A DNA stretch of 64,000 nt from BOG-931 sp049796395 (GTDB lineage Bacteria; Pseudomonadota; Alphaproteobacteria; Rhizobiales; Xanthobacteraceae), in NCBI GenBank assembly GCA_049796395.1, contig JBARER010000351.1, forward strand, positions 7,515 to 71,514, written 5' to 3'. How positions within the stretch are numbered: position 1 is the stretch's first letter; every line of letters begins with the position of its first letter. The notes beneath the pieces were generated by a model, which was not told where the DNA came from, did not search any database, and saw nothing but the letters and a program-made list of their open reading frames with translations. A program made the translations under genes and the position numbers. This document shows positions 44,964-54,224 of this stretch, in pieces.

Positions 44964-45327
44964 TCCGCGCGCGGCGCTTACGCGCCGCCGCCTCTTCGGC
45001 GATAGGCGTCAGATGACGTTTCTATTGAAATAAATCGAACCCCACAGCACCATGGCCCCGACCGCAGCCAGCGTAACAAGCGCCCCAACAACAATCATTT
45101 CGTTCTCTCCCTCGATAAACGGTCCTCCTGGACTTCAGTTTTTTATTTTTGGTCGGCGGCTCTGCCCGCCGTAATTGCTTTTAGACAAGCCGATCCGCAT
45201 CGGCCTTTCGAAAGGACCACAGCGTGACTCGGTGGTTGCAGTTTTCACCTCTTGCCGCGGCTTAGCAAGCCGGCAGGCGTGCGCTGCAACATAACCTACG
45301 ATTTAAAGCGGCGCCGTGTGCGGCGAG
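44964..45327. other. 364-base gap with a hairpin and one small gene
   Basis: The stretch holds a GC-rich hairpin at 44971-44988 (GCGGCGC/GCGCCGC around TTAC), just after the molybdoenzyme stop, and the 29-codon gene at 45009-45098 on the minus strand. A hairpin GGCGG/CCGCC occurs near 45153-45170. I see no other gene. Confidence 0.5.
45009..45098 (-). CDS. 29-aa small membrane protein
   Basis: ATG at 45098 is preceded on the minus strand by GAGGGAGAGAACGAA, a strong ribosome site. The peptide begins MIVVGALVTLAAVGAMVLWG and ends SIYFNRNVI before TGA. It is a single hydrophobic helix with a short polar end, a form shared by small regulatory subunits of transporters and oxidases. No known family is recognised. 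Confidence 0.6.
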   Translation of the reverse strand: MIVVGALVTLAAVGAMVLWGSIYFNRNVI

Positions 45328-46158
45328 TCACGCCGGCGCAAGCGCTGCCGCAGGAACGGCCAGCACTTGCGGTAACGGTGTCTGCAACGTCGCCGCAATA
45401 AAAGCGTCGACGTCGCGCAGCACCGGAACAAATTCGCGCAAGATCGGCGCGATCGCGGCAACGATAATAAAATGCCCGACGCGCCGGTAGCTCTTGACGG
45501 TGGCGGCGTTGCCGGCGGCGACCAGTCGCGCCGCGAGCCGGACGGAATTGCCGGGCTCCACCAGTCGGTCGCGGCCGCCGGTGATCAGCAAGGACGGCGG
45601 CGCTCCCGGCGCCACATGGAAAATCGGCTGCGTCTCGGGCCGGTTGGCGCCGCCGAAAATCACTTTCAAGACTTCGTCGCGCAACGGCAAGTAATCGTAA
45701 GGACCGGCAAGGCCGATCAGGCCGGCGATGTCGCGGCCAGGATCGAGCCCGACCTTTTGCAGCCAACGAGGATCGAGCGCGAGCATCGCCGCAATATGGG
45801 CGCCGGCCGAATGACCCTTCAGAAATATTTTGCCCGGATCGCCGCCGAAGCCGGCGATGTTATCCTTGACCCAGCGCACGACCTGCGCGCCGTCTTCCAA
45901 AAATTCCGGATAAAGCACTTCCGGATAGATACGATAGTCCGGCAGCACGGCGACATAGCCGCGGCGCGCCAGCGCCTTGGTGACGTAGCGGTAAAGCTTC
46001 TTGTTGCCGGACCGCCAAGCCCCGCCATAAAAAAACACCACGACCGGTGCCGGGGCTGCACCGACCGGCCGGCAGATATCGAGCCGGTGCCGCGATTGTG
46101 CGGCGTAAGCAATCGATTGCGTAAGTTTAATGCCGAAGCCCATGCGACCGCCGAACAA
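45328..46158 (-). CDS. Alpha/beta hydrolase (esterase), cytosolic paralog
   Basis: 276 aa from a TTG at 46158; an in-frame ATG at 46143 (271 aa) is an equal choice. Motifs: oxyanion VVVFFYGGAWRSG, nucleophile LKGHSAGAHIAAML, acid in LLITGGRDRLVEPGNS and His in YRRVGHFIIV. It aligns along its length with the hydrolase at 33954-34895 (QTIFGGADRPTTQPI compares with KVIFGGANRPETQPI), but it lacks a lipoprotein signal. The substrate is not known. Confidence 0.86.
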   Translation of the reverse strand: MFGGRMGFGIKLTQSIAYAAQSRHRLDICRPVGAAPAPVVVFFYGGAWRSGNKKLYRYVTKALARRGYVAVLPDYRIYPEVLYPEFLEDGAQVVRWVKDNIAGFGGDPGKIFLKGHSAGAHIAAMLALDPRWLQKVGLDPGRDIAGLIGLAGPYDYLPLRDEVLKVIFGGANRPETQPIFHVAPGAPPSLLITGGRDRLVEPGNSVRLAARLVAAGNAATVKSYRRVGHFIIVAAIAPILREFVPVLRDVDAFIAATLQTPLPQVLAVPAAALAPA

Positions 46159-46277
46159 CCACGCGATGACGACGAATTAATGGCGGTTGCGCCTGACCCA
46201 CTCGTCTTCGCCGATAATCTTATGTTAAATGCGCGGCGCGGACATCAATAGTGGAACGTCGATACCCTTTGGAGCGG

Positions 46278-46685
46278 ATGATGAGAGCTGCCCTCGCAGT
46301 CATTATACTGTGCCTGACGGGCTTGATCGCACACGCCGAGACCATAGAAATTACCGGCGATTACGGCGGCTTCCTGGTGGCCTATGAAGCGAAATTCGCC
46401 AAGCTCGCCGACGAGCACGCCAATATCCGCATCGCCGGGCCTTGCGTGTCCGCCTGCACAGTTTTCGCCAAGTTCATTCCACGCGACGATATCTGCGTAA
46501 CGCCCAAAGGCTCGCTTGGATTCCACCAGGCGATTCCACCGTTTGTGACGCCGACTTTGTGGAAGGATTACCCGCCGGACATTCAAACCTGGATCACGCA
46601 AAAAGGCGGCCTGACCCATTCGCTGTTGTGGCTGCAAGCGCCGGAAATCTACAAATTCTTCAAGAAATGCCCGCAGGAGAATTGA
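46278..46685 (+). CDS. Secreted ClpP/crotonase-like small protein
   Basis: 135 aa from ATG 46278 (GGAG upstream; a second ATG at 46281 fits equally). Signal peptide ends IAHAETIEI. The body shows GPCVSACTVFAKFIPRDD and GSLGFHQAIPPFV. The S-A-C-T after a Cys, followed by GFH, is the layout of ClpP-like periplasmic proteins (COG3904 type), in which the Ser in SACT and the His in GFH would be the catalytic pair. Unknown substrate. Confidence 0.72.
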   Translation: MMRAALAVIILCLTGLIAHAETIEITGDYGGFLVAYEAKFAKLADEHANIRIAGPCVSACTVFAKFIPRDDICVTPKGSLGFHQAIPPFVTPTLWKDYPPDIQTWITQKGGLTHSLLWLQAPEIYKFFKKCPQEN

Positions 46686-46832
46686 GGCGCGACCGCAATT
46701 CCCGGTCGTCCGCAGCCTGCCCGCTCATGATCCATCGCAGTTTTCGGAAAATTTTATCCAATCCAACGCGACAATTTTAGACAATTTGCGCCACCATGGC
46801 GCGATCAATACTGCCAAGAGCGGCACCACACC

Positions 46833-47132
46833 ATGAGCAACGCCATGAACGATTTCTGGGATAATTGGCTCGAAGCCGTACGCTTCACCTGCGAAGCGCA
46901 AAGCGTGATTTCGGCGCGGATGATGCTCTTGGCTTCGACGGCGCCGGACACGGCGGTCGAGGAAACCGCGCGCATGGTGACCGAAAAATTTCTCGCCTTC
47001 GCCAAGGCGGGATTAGCGGCCGAGCACGCGCTGGAAGAGGGACTTGGCTTTTATGCCGCCGCCGAGCGCGCCTATGCGCCGCTGGCCGACTGCGTTCACG
47101 CCAATAGCGACCGGTTGATCCGCGCCGCCTGA
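46833..47132 (+). CDS. Small helical protein, possibly phasin-like
   Basis: 99 aa, almost all helical, with Trp-rich N-terminus (NDFWDNWLEAVRF) and alternating Ala/Met helices (VISARMMLLAS, FAKAGLAAEHALEEGLGFYA). Size and pattern resemble phasins or phasin-like proteins of rhizobia, but no signature motif is decisive. No strong ribosome site seen. It ends into a bidirectional terminator. Confidence 0.6.
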   Translation: MSNAMNDFWDNWLEAVRFTCEAQSVISARMMLLASTAPDTAVEETARMVTEKFLAFAKAGLAAEHALEEGLGFYAAAERAYAPLADCVHANSDRLIRAA

Positions 47133-47135
47133 AGA

Positions 47136-47179
47136 AAAATCGCTAAAAGCGAATGGGGACGGGATTGACCCCGTCCCCA
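47136..47179. terminator. Shared terminator between convergent genes
   Basis: TGGGGACGGG (47154-47163) pairs with CCCGTCCCCA (47170-47179), loop ATTGAC. On the minus strand it is followed by a second small hairpin (TCGC/GCGA around TTTTA) and TTTTT, so it terminates the leftward DegP-like gene well; on the plus strand it ends the 46833 gene without a T-tract. Confidence 0.75.
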
Positions 47180-47258
47180 CTGGATCGACTGACGGTTGCC
47201 GGGAGACGACGGCAGCACCGCCGCTGGTCGATCACTTCCGGCTATTTGGCGCCATGCG

Positions 47259-48830
47259 TTATGCCTTGCCGAGCGGCAGCGCCACGAAGCGCGTGCCGTC
47301 GGCCATCTTGACCCGCATCAGCACGTCGTGCTTGCCCTGCGCCTTGGCCTCGACGAGCGCCTGGACAACGTCGTGGGCATTGGCCACCGACTTGCCGCCG
47401 ACATCGAGGATCACCGCGCCGGTTTGAAAGCCGGCTTCGGCTGCCGGGCCGTCGGGATCGACGCCCATGACGACGACGCCCTGATCGCCGGCACCGGACA
47501 CGTCCTTGGCCGGCGCCACCTTCAGGCCGAGATGCGGCACGCCGCTCGGCTCGGCATTCTGCCCAGTGTCGTTGCTGGCGACCTGTTCGTTGTTCGACAT
47601 TTGCGCCAGCGTCACGGACACGGTCTGCGGTTGACCCTGGCGGATGATGTCGAGTTTCACCGCGGCGTCCGGCGCCATCATGCCGATGGTGCGGGCGAGC
47701 TCGCGGGCATCCTTCACCGGCGTGCCGTTGACCGCCGTGATCACGTCGCCGGACTGGATGCCGGCCTTGGCTGCCGGGCTGCCGCTCTGGGGCTCGTCGA
47801 CCATGGCGCCCTCGGCCTTTTTCAGCCCGAGGCTATCGGCAATGCCGGTGGTCACCGGCTGGATCTGCACGCCGAGCCAGCCGCGAGTCACATGGCCGTC
47901 CTTCTTCAACTCCGCGACGACGCGCTTGGCCGTGGCGGCGGGGATATCGAAGCCGATGCCGACCGAACCGCCGGACGGTGAATAGATGGCGGTGTTAATG
48001 CCGATGACGTTGCCGTCGACGTCGAAGGCCGGTCCGCCGGAATTGCCTTTGTTGATGGGCGCGTCGATCTGAATGTAATCGTCATAGGGCCCCGAGCCGA
48101 TATCGCGGCCCTCGGCCGAGACAATACCCGCTGTCACCGTGCCGCCGAGCCCGAACGGATTGCCCACCGCGACCACCCAATCTCCGACCTTGGGCCGTTG
48201 CGAGGCGAACTGCACGTAGGGGAAATCGCCTTTGCCGTCGACCTTGATCAGAGCGAGATCGGTCTTCGGATCGGTACCGACCACCTTCGCCGTATGAATC
48301 GTGCCGTCGGCAGTCGTCACCTGCACCGATTTGGCATGATTGACAACGTGATTGTTGGTCACCGCGTAGCCGTCCGGCGAAATGAAGAAGCCCGAGCCTT
48401 CGCCGATGATGGTCTCATGCGAATTGGGGGCGTTCATTTGCTGGCCGAATTGGTTGCCGAATTGCTGAAAGAACTTGTAAAGCGGCGAACCGGGCTCCGC
48501 CGGAATTTGCTGCTGGTCGTTGTCGCCGTTCAATTGCTCGGCCATCGCTGGATCGGCGGAGGCAGGGATTTTCACCCGCACGGAAATCACCGCGGGCTTT
48601 ACCTTGGTGACCAGATCGGCGAAGCCTTGCGGATGGGCAATCGGGCCCTGCGCCACCGGCGCGGTTTCCGCGGCGTTGGCGGACGGAGTTCCGAACGCGC
48701 CGTTCCAATAGCCGCCCGGTCCGGCGATCAACAGTGCGCCACCGACCGCGGCGACGGAGGCCAGAAGGACGAGACGGCGCCCTGACAGGGCTCTCACTTT
48801 TTCGGACTGAGGGGGATTTGTTTGGTTCAT
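47259..48830 (-). CDS. Do/DegP-family periplasmic serine protease
   Basis: 523 aa. N-terminal membrane or signal segment VLLASVAAVGGALLIAG; protease domain with catalytic His in VTNNHVVNHA, Asp in TDPKTDLALIKV and Ser in NKGNSGGPAFD. Two PDZ domains follow, in the second half (RGWLGVQIQPVTTGIADSLG and VPHLGLKVAPAKDVSGAG). Degrades or refolds damaged envelope proteins. AAAGGAGATCGCGTC upstream is a strong ribosome site. It is flanked by a bidirectional terminator. Confidence 0.95.
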   Translation of the reverse strand: MNQTNPPQSEKVRALSGRRLVLLASVAAVGGALLIAGPGGYWNGAFGTPSANAAETAPVAQGPIAHPQGFADLVTKVKPAVISVRVKIPASADPAMAEQLNGDNDQQQIPAEPGSPLYKFFQQFGNQFGQQMNAPNSHETIIGEGSGFFISPDGYAVTNNHVVNHAKSVQVTTADGTIHTAKVVGTDPKTDLALIKVDGKGDFPYVQFASQRPKVGDWVVAVGNPFGLGGTVTAGIVSAEGRDIGSGPYDDYIQIDAPINKGNSGGPAFDVDGNVIGINTAIYSPSGGSVGIGFDIPAATAKRVVAELKKDGHVTRGWLGVQIQPVTTGIADSLGLKKAEGAMVDEPQSGSPAAKAGIQSGDVITAVNGTPVKDARELARTIGMMAPDAAVKLDIIRQGQPQTVSVTLAQMSNNEQVASNDTGQNAEPSGVPHLGLKVAPAKDVSGAGDQGVVVMGVDPDGPAAEAGFQTGAVILDVGGKSVANAHDVVQALVEAKAQGKHDVLMRVKMADGTRFVALPLGKA

Positions 48831-49051
48831 GACGCGATCTCCTTTGCGAGCCCTCCAAAATGGGCCGTTTCATCTAGAACGCTTAAATGGCCAATCGCGC
48901 GTTACGGCGACCTGAAGGTGAGATTAATTCGAGGAAAGCTTGGTCGTTGTGCGATGTTCCGCCCGCCGCAGGCCGGTGCGGTGCGGAACGGGCGCGGCGC
49001 TCGGCGGTTGACAGATTGACGCAGGCGGACGCCGAATGAAGGATTTTGCCA

Positions 49052-49498
49052 ATGCAGCACAAACAAATCCACCGGAGCGACGACGGACAGCGCACCTACG
49101 CGGTGGTGCTGGAAACTGGCGAAGAAGCCTTCCAATGCCTCAACCGCTTTGTCTCTGCGGAACGGATTGGCGCAGCGCAGCTCACGGCCATCGGCGCATT
49201 CAGTGACCTCGTGCTGATGTATTTCGATTGGGAGAAGAAAGCCTATTCGCGCATTCCGGTGCGCGAGCAAGTCGAGGTCGCGTCGCTGATCGGCGACGTT
49301 GCAACCGGACCGGACGGCAAGCCGTCGCTGCACATCCATCTGGTCGTCGGCAAGCGCGACGGCAACGCCATGGCCGGCCACCTCGGCGAAGCCCACGTGC
49401 GGCCGACGCTGGAAGTCATTGTGACCGAAAATCCGGCTCATTTGCGGAAAGTGAAAGACGAAACCTCCGGGCTGCCGCTGATCCGTCCGGCCGCGTGA
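49052..49498 (+). CDS. PPC/DUF296 domain protein
   Basis: 148 aa from the ATG at 49052 (GAAGGAT upstream). The PPC domain pattern is clear: YAVVLETGEEAFQCLNRFVS, AAQLTAIGAFSDLVLMYFDW and PSLHIHLVVGKRDGNAMAGH, where the HIH and the GH of GGH-type motifs would bind metal. Bacterial DUF296 proteins form trimers of unknown activity; plant versions regulate transcription. It converges on the APC transporter. Confidence 0.85.
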   Translation: MQHKQIHRSDDGQRTYAVVLETGEEAFQCLNRFVSAERIGAAQLTAIGAFSDLVLMYFDWEKKAYSRIPVREQVEVASLIGDVATGPDGKPSLHIHLVVGKRDGNAMAGHLGEAHVRPTLEVIVTENPAHLRKVKDETSGLPLIRPAA

Positions 49499-49522
49499 TC
49501 GCGCTGGGCGAATCCCGGCGGC

Positions 49523-51589
49523 TCACACCGTCCGGGTTGCGCGCTTGCGTCGCCGCCGCAATACGTTGCGCAAACGGAGTGGCTCCTTGGCCTCTTCTTC
49601 GGTCAGGGCATCGGCGATCTTCGGCGGCGTCAGGTACCACGGCACCATGATGACGACGACGCGCGGACCGCCATATTCGAGCACCGCGCGGCGCAGCCGC
49701 TGGGCGCGCTGAGTGCTCAGGAGATATTCCCACCAGTGCGTCTTGACGAGTTCTGGGATCAGCACGGCGACGGAGCGGTCGGGATGCTTTTCGATCAGCT
49801 CCTTGATCAGCTTGAGAAGCGGAGCGTGAATGCGCCGGAACGGCGCGCTTAAAAAAACCAGACCCGGCTTGCGGCCGGTTTGCTGCACCACCGCCGATTT
49901 GTCGACCTCCTTGGTCCAGCGGTCACGCAGGCGTTTCTCCTCCGTCTGCACATCGGGACCTTCAAGCGCCGCGAGATGCACGGCGATGACGTCCGGCGAT
50001 ATCTCCATGGCGAAGCACAGCGCCTTGTCGGTCAGCTTGCTCCACTGGCGCGTCATGACCAGCACGAGCGGCGGCTTGGTACTGCAGGCCTGCAATTGCT
50101 CGTCGTCGCGCAACGCCTGTTCGCGCTTGGCGTAATACCCGTGGATGGCCTTGAGCAGCCAAATCACGCATGGGATCGTGACGATCGTGATCCAACCGCC
50201 TTCGATGAATTTGGCAACGACGATAATCGCGAGCGCCGCCGCGGTCGCAGTGGCACCGACGGCGTTGATGCAGAGCTTGCCGGTGATGCGCCGGCGCTCG
50301 CCGCCTTTCGCCTCGCCGAGTTGCTTCCACCAATGCGCCACCATCCCGGTCTGCGAAATGGTAAAGGTCAAAAACGCGCCGATGGCGTACAGCGGAATCA
50401 GGCGGTCGGTGATGCCGCCGAATACGATCAGCAAAACACCGGCGGCGATCGTCAGATAAAGTATGCCGACCGATTCGACGAGACGCCGGCCGACCAGCGC
50501 GAACGGCGCCGGCAGGAACTTATCCTGCGCCACCGTGCGGCAAAGCCGCGGCAGGCCGACAAAACTGGTGTCGGACGACAGGCAAAGAAGGACAATCGTG
50601 CTTGCGATTGCGACATAGTAAAACGCACCGCGTCCCATCACCGCGCCGACGATCTGCGACAACACGCTCTGATAGCCCGGCTGCGTTTGATCCATCGCCA
50701 TGACGCCATAAGCCGAGGCGAGATAGGTGACGCCCGCGAGCAGCACGATGAGCGTGGCGACGATGGCGCTCAGTGTGATGCGCGCATAAGTAACTTGCGG
50801 CTCGCGAAAGGCGTTGACGCCGTTCGACACCGCCTCGACACCGGTCATCGCCGTGCAGCCCGACGCGAAGGCGCGCAACAGGAGCCACCAGCCGACCGCC
50901 TCGACGGCTTTGGGTGGATGCGGCGGCGGCATCACCGGATGCGGATGGCCGCCGCCGCTCAGCGCGGCGTAACCGCCGACGGCGATCACGATCAAAAAGC
51001 AGAGAATGAACAGATAGGTCGGCAGCGCGAACAAACGGCTGGCGTCGGCAAGGCCACGCAAATTGGCGAGCGTCAACAGCGCGAGAATGCCTAGGCAGAG
51101 CGCAAGCGTATAGGAGTGCAGCATCGGTACCGCCGAGACGAGCGCGGCGACGCCCGCGGAAATACCGACGGCGACGGTCAGCACGTAATCGATCATCAAG
51201 GCCGCCACGGCAAGGAGGCTGGCGTTCACGCCGAGATTGGCTTGCGCCACGGTGTAGGCCCCGCCGCTCTTCGGATAAGCCGCGATCGTCTGCCAATAGG
51301 AGACGAAGAGAATCCCGAGCAGCGCCAAAATCAGCAGCATGATCGGACCGAGCGCGGCGAGCCCTGCGGCGCCGGCCGCGGTCAGGATGGTCAGCGCCGC
51401 CTCCGGCCCGTAAGCGGTCGAGCTCAGCCCGTCGAGGCCGAGCGCGGGAACGCCCTCGAGCAAGCCGATTTGGTTGGTTTTGCCCTCACGGTTAGCGAGC
51501 GGACGGCCCAGCACGACACGGGCGCAGGCCGTCAGCAGCGACGGCGCCGGGGATTTTTCGGATTCGCTGTCTTGCTCCGCCTCAACCAT
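49523..51589 (-). CDS. APC-superfamily transporter, KimA/YdaO-like
   Basis: 688 aa: about 12 membrane segments followed by a cytosolic domain of about 200 residues. Along its length it matches the Bacillus subtilis potassium:proton symporter KimA: LDGLSSTAYGPEAALTIL, YPKSGGAYTVAQANLG, DYVLTVAVGISAGVAALVSA, SGCTAMTGVEAVSNGVNAF, and the tail DVIAVHLAALEGPD and RIHAPLLKLIKELIEKHPD. Potassium uptake is therefore a candidate; general amino-acid permease annotation is the alternative. KimA of Firmicutes is inhibited by c-di-AMP, which alphaproteobacteria generally lack. Confidence 0.85.
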   Translation of the reverse strand: MVEAEQDSESEKSPAPSLLTACARVVLGRPLANREGKTNQIGLLEGVPALGLDGLSSTAYGPEAALTILTAAGAAGLAALGPIMLLILALLGILFVSYWQTIAAYPKSGGAYTVAQANLGVNASLLAVAALMIDYVLTVAVGISAGVAALVSAVPMLHSYTLALCLGILALLTLANLRGLADASRLFALPTYLFILCFLIVIAVGGYAALSGGGHPHPVMPPPHPPKAVEAVGWWLLLRAFASGCTAMTGVEAVSNGVNAFREPQVTYARITLSAIVATLIVLLAGVTYLASAYGVMAMDQTQPGYQSVLSQIVGAVMGRGAFYYVAIASTIVLLCLSSDTSFVGLPRLCRTVAQDKFLPAPFALVGRRLVESVGILYLTIAAGVLLIVFGGITDRLIPLYAIGAFLTFTISQTGMVAHWWKQLGEAKGGERRRITGKLCINAVGATATAAALAIIVVAKFIEGGWITIVTIPCVIWLLKAIHGYYAKREQALRDDEQLQACSTKPPLVLVMTRQWSKLTDKALCFAMEISPDVIAVHLAALEGPDVQTEEKRLRDRWTKEVDKSAVVQQTGRKPGLVFLSAPFRRIHAPLLKLIKELIEKHPDRSVAVLIPELVKTHWWEYLLSTQRAQRLRRAVLEYGGPRVVVIMVPWYLTPPKIADALTEEEAKEPLRLRNVLRRRRKRATRTV

Positions 51590-51701
51590 CGGCCAATCGT
51601 CTCACAGTCACGCGCTATAACGCGCGGTCGTGGACATAGTGCCAGACCAGCGGGTCGTCGCCTAACCGCCTTCGACCCGATACCAAACCGCGTGAACGGA
51701 G

Positions 51702-53303
51702 CTATTCGGCGGGTATTGCCGCCGCCAAAGCCTCGTCGTCGGCCATAGTCCCCGTCAAAGCCGGCGCCAGCGCCGGATAGCGGCTAAGTGCGAACAGGAA
51801 GACCGCCACAATTGCATAGGCGACCGCGACAGTCGGCGTCACTGCGATACCGACCGCTTGGCCGTGCATGAAGCCAAAGAACGTCAACACCGCGCCCGCG
51901 AGCGCGAACGCCGCCGCGTTGACAAACTTCTTGTCGATGATGTTGGCGCCGATGGCTGCGAGCACCAGCCCGGTCAGGATGGCGCCCCCGCCCATTGTCT
52001 CCAGACCCGGATAAAGCACGCCGACGTTGGCGAGCTTGTCGAAACCCAGCGTGTGTGCGTCGGTGCCGGCGACTTGCAGCGCGCCATCCATCAAGGTCTT
52101 GGCCCAGGCCGCGACATGCGGGGTGAGCGCCAGGATAATGACGGGTGCGTGGACTTTCGGCGTGGTCTGGAAGGCCTGCGCGCCGATCAGCATGCCGATG
52201 TAAAGCAGAATCGGCGAGATCGCGACGACCGGCACGACGGCCAGCAGCAGCGCGATGATGCCAAACCACGACAGCACGATGACCATGACACCGACCGCGG
52301 CCGAATAGCCGATGCGCCCACCCATGCCTTTCCAGCCCGGGTGCCCAATATAGACAGCGTTGATATAAGGATTGCCCATCAGGCAGCCGATCAGGCTGAC
52401 GATGCCGTCGGCGGTCAGCACGCGGGTGGTCGGATACGGATCGCCGCCGGCTTCCGCGCTTTCGACATTATCCATCGCCTCGACGAGGTCGTAGATGCCG
52501 AACGGCACCGCGGTGACAAGGATCACGCCGAGATATTTGAAACCCGAAAATACCTCATGAAAGGCAGGTAGCGGCACGTTGAAGCCAAAATTCGAAAATG
52601 CGTCCATCACGCCTTTGCCGCTGAGGCTGCCATAATTGAGACCGAACAGATTCGAGCCCCAGGCGATGAGCATACCGACGGCGATAGCGACGAGGCCGGC
52701 CGGGATACCCATCGGATATTGGAAGCCGCCGAGCCAGTTCACCAGGATGATGGCAAAACACGTGAGCCCGATCACCGGCGTCATATACATCTGCAATGCC
52801 GGAGTCATCGAAATGAAGGTAATCGACACGCCGGCCAGCGTTCCGAGCAGCGCGGCGCGCGGCGTAATCTTGCGGATGATCGGCGCGATGAAGCCGCCGA
52901 TCATCAGGATGAAGCTCTGGAAGAACACCCACACCAAGCCGGCTTCCCAGCCTTGGATCGGATCGCCGGTCTTCAGTTTGATCGGCAGCATGATGACCAA
53001 GGTCACAATAAACATGTGTGGAACGCTGATACCCGATGGCAGCGCACAAACGTCGTTGCGCCCGGTCCGCTTCGCCAGCCGATAGGCGAGAAATGCATAA
53101 TAAAACGTCGACAGGCACATCATCAGGCCCATCGCCGGCAAGATGCGGCCGAAGACGATCGCGTCGGGCATTTTCAGCACGAAACGCAATAGGATGGTCA
53201 ACGTCAGCATGTTGACCAGAATGTTGGTGCCGAAGCCGAAAAATGCGTTCCAGTCGCCGGGCGACCACAATGTCGGCCGGAACGTGCTCGTGGATGTCGT
53301 CAT
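51702..53303 (-). CDS. NCS2-family purine/pyrimidine-type permease (AzgA-like)
   Basis: 533 aa from the ATG at 53303 (GAGGGGGCGCGAC upstream). About 12 to 14 membrane segments; typical COG2252 text WNAFFGFGTNILVNMLTLTI, NDVCALPSGISVPHMFIVTL and IYDLVEAMDNVESAEAGGDP. Members carry purines, xanthine or uracil. It lies 22 bases downstream of the cysteine hydrolase on the same strand, so they are probably one operon. A nitrogen heterocycle or ureide substrate would suit the catabolic cluster at 54-63 kb. Confidence 0.87.
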   Translation of the reverse strand: MTTSTSTFRPTLWSPGDWNAFFGFGTNILVNMLTLTILLRFVLKMPDAIVFGRILPAMGLMMCLSTFYYAFLAYRLAKRTGRNDVCALPSGISVPHMFIVTLVIMLPIKLKTGDPIQGWEAGLVWVFFQSFILMIGGFIAPIIRKITPRAALLGTLAGVSITFISMTPALQMYMTPVIGLTCFAIILVNWLGGFQYPMGIPAGLVAIAVGMLIAWGSNLFGLNYGSLSGKGVMDAFSNFGFNVPLPAFHEVFSGFKYLGVILVTAVPFGIYDLVEAMDNVESAEAGGDPYPTTRVLTADGIVSLIGCLMGNPYINAVYIGHPGWKGMGGRIGYSAAVGVMVIVLSWFGIIALLLAVVPVVAISPILLYIGMLIGAQAFQTTPKVHAPVIILALTPHVAAWAKTLMDGALQVAGTDAHTLGFDKLANVGVLYPGLETMGGGAILTGLVLAAIGANIIDKKFVNAAAFALAGAVLTFFGFMHGQAVGIAVTPTVAVAYAIVAVFLFALSRYPALAPALTGTMADDEALAAAIPAE

Positions 53304-53325
53304 GTCGCGCCCCCTCGATCGCGTC

Positions 53326-54018
53326 TTAAGCGATCTTTTGATTGCCGACGGACGCCAACGCTCCCAGCAGTTCATTGGAGCCCGTCACCGAGCCAAAAAT
53401 GCCGCCCTGCGCCTTGATCATGGCGAGTCCGGCTTGATGAAATTCAGGAAAATAGGATGCGCAGCAGTCGCTGAGCACGATGCAGCGCAAGCCGCGATCA
53501 TTGGCCTCGCGCACCGTGGTGTTGACGCACACCTCTGTCGTCACTCCGGCGACGAATAAGGTGTCGATGCCCCGATTGCGCAGCATCAGCTCGAGATCGG
53601 TCTGATAGAAAGCGCCCTTGCCGGGCTTGTCGATGACCGGTTCGTTTTCCAGCGGATAAAGCTCGGCAACGATGTCGTGACCGGGTTCGCCGCGAACGAG
53701 AATGCGACCCATCGGACCGGGCGCGCCGATGCGCATCGACGGATCGCCGCGCTCGACCTTGTAGCGCGGCGCGTCGGACAAATCGGGCCGATGACCTTCG
53801 CGGGTGTGGATGATCGACAGTCCCAGCCGGCGCGCCTCGTTCAGCACGGCCCGGCACGGCGCCACCGCCGCTTGCAGCATCGTGACGTCATTGCCGAGCG
53901 CCGCGCCAAAGCCGCCCGGCTCCAAAAAGTCGCGCTGCATATCGATGATGATGAACGCCGCGCTATCGAGATCGATCGCAAGCGGTGAGGGCTGGGCTTC
54001 CAGTCTGACGCGTGGCAT
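53326..54018 (-). CDS. Cysteine hydrolase (isochorismatase/biuret-hydrolase-like)
   Basis: 230 aa. Triad residues of the isochorismatase-like family are visible: Asp26 in IIIDMQRDF, Lys134 in DKPGKGAF and Cys164 in AGVTTEVCVNTTVREA, with the cis-peptide VTT. Relatives include nicotinamidase, N-carbamoylsarcosine amidase, ureidoacrylate hydrolase and biuret hydrolase (BiuH). AGGAGACGGAC upstream of the ATG is a good ribosome site. It is divergent from the Dpp-type operon. BiuH would be attractive because AtzE- and allophanate-hydrolase-like genes are close, but the motifs cannot separate it from other members. Confidence 0.85.
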   Translation of the reverse strand: MPRVRLEAQPSPLAIDLDSAAFIIIDMQRDFLEPGGFGAALGNDVTMLQAAVAPCRAVLNEARRLGLSIIHTREGHRPDLSDAPRYKVERGDPSMRIGAPGPMGRILVRGEPGHDIVAELYPLENEPVIDKPGKGAFYQTDLELMLRNRGIDTLFVAGVTTEVCVNTTVREANDRGLRCIVLSDCCASYFPEFHQAGLAMIKAQGGIFGSVTGSNELLGALASVGNQKIA

Positions 54019-54224
54019 GTCCGTCTCCTGCCTCGCAACAGCAATGAACTTGCAAGATTGGGGCCAGCAGTTTCAAGCCGTCGGCAAGGCGTCGGCGGCC
54101 GATTGCTGCCTAATAATTGAGCGGCAACTTCTTAAGTCGCACAGCAAGCGCACTCGCCGGGGCCACAAAGCGGCCCGTACCGCGACAAACACGCGGTTAA
54201 GACGCTGCAACCACGCCCGGCGGT

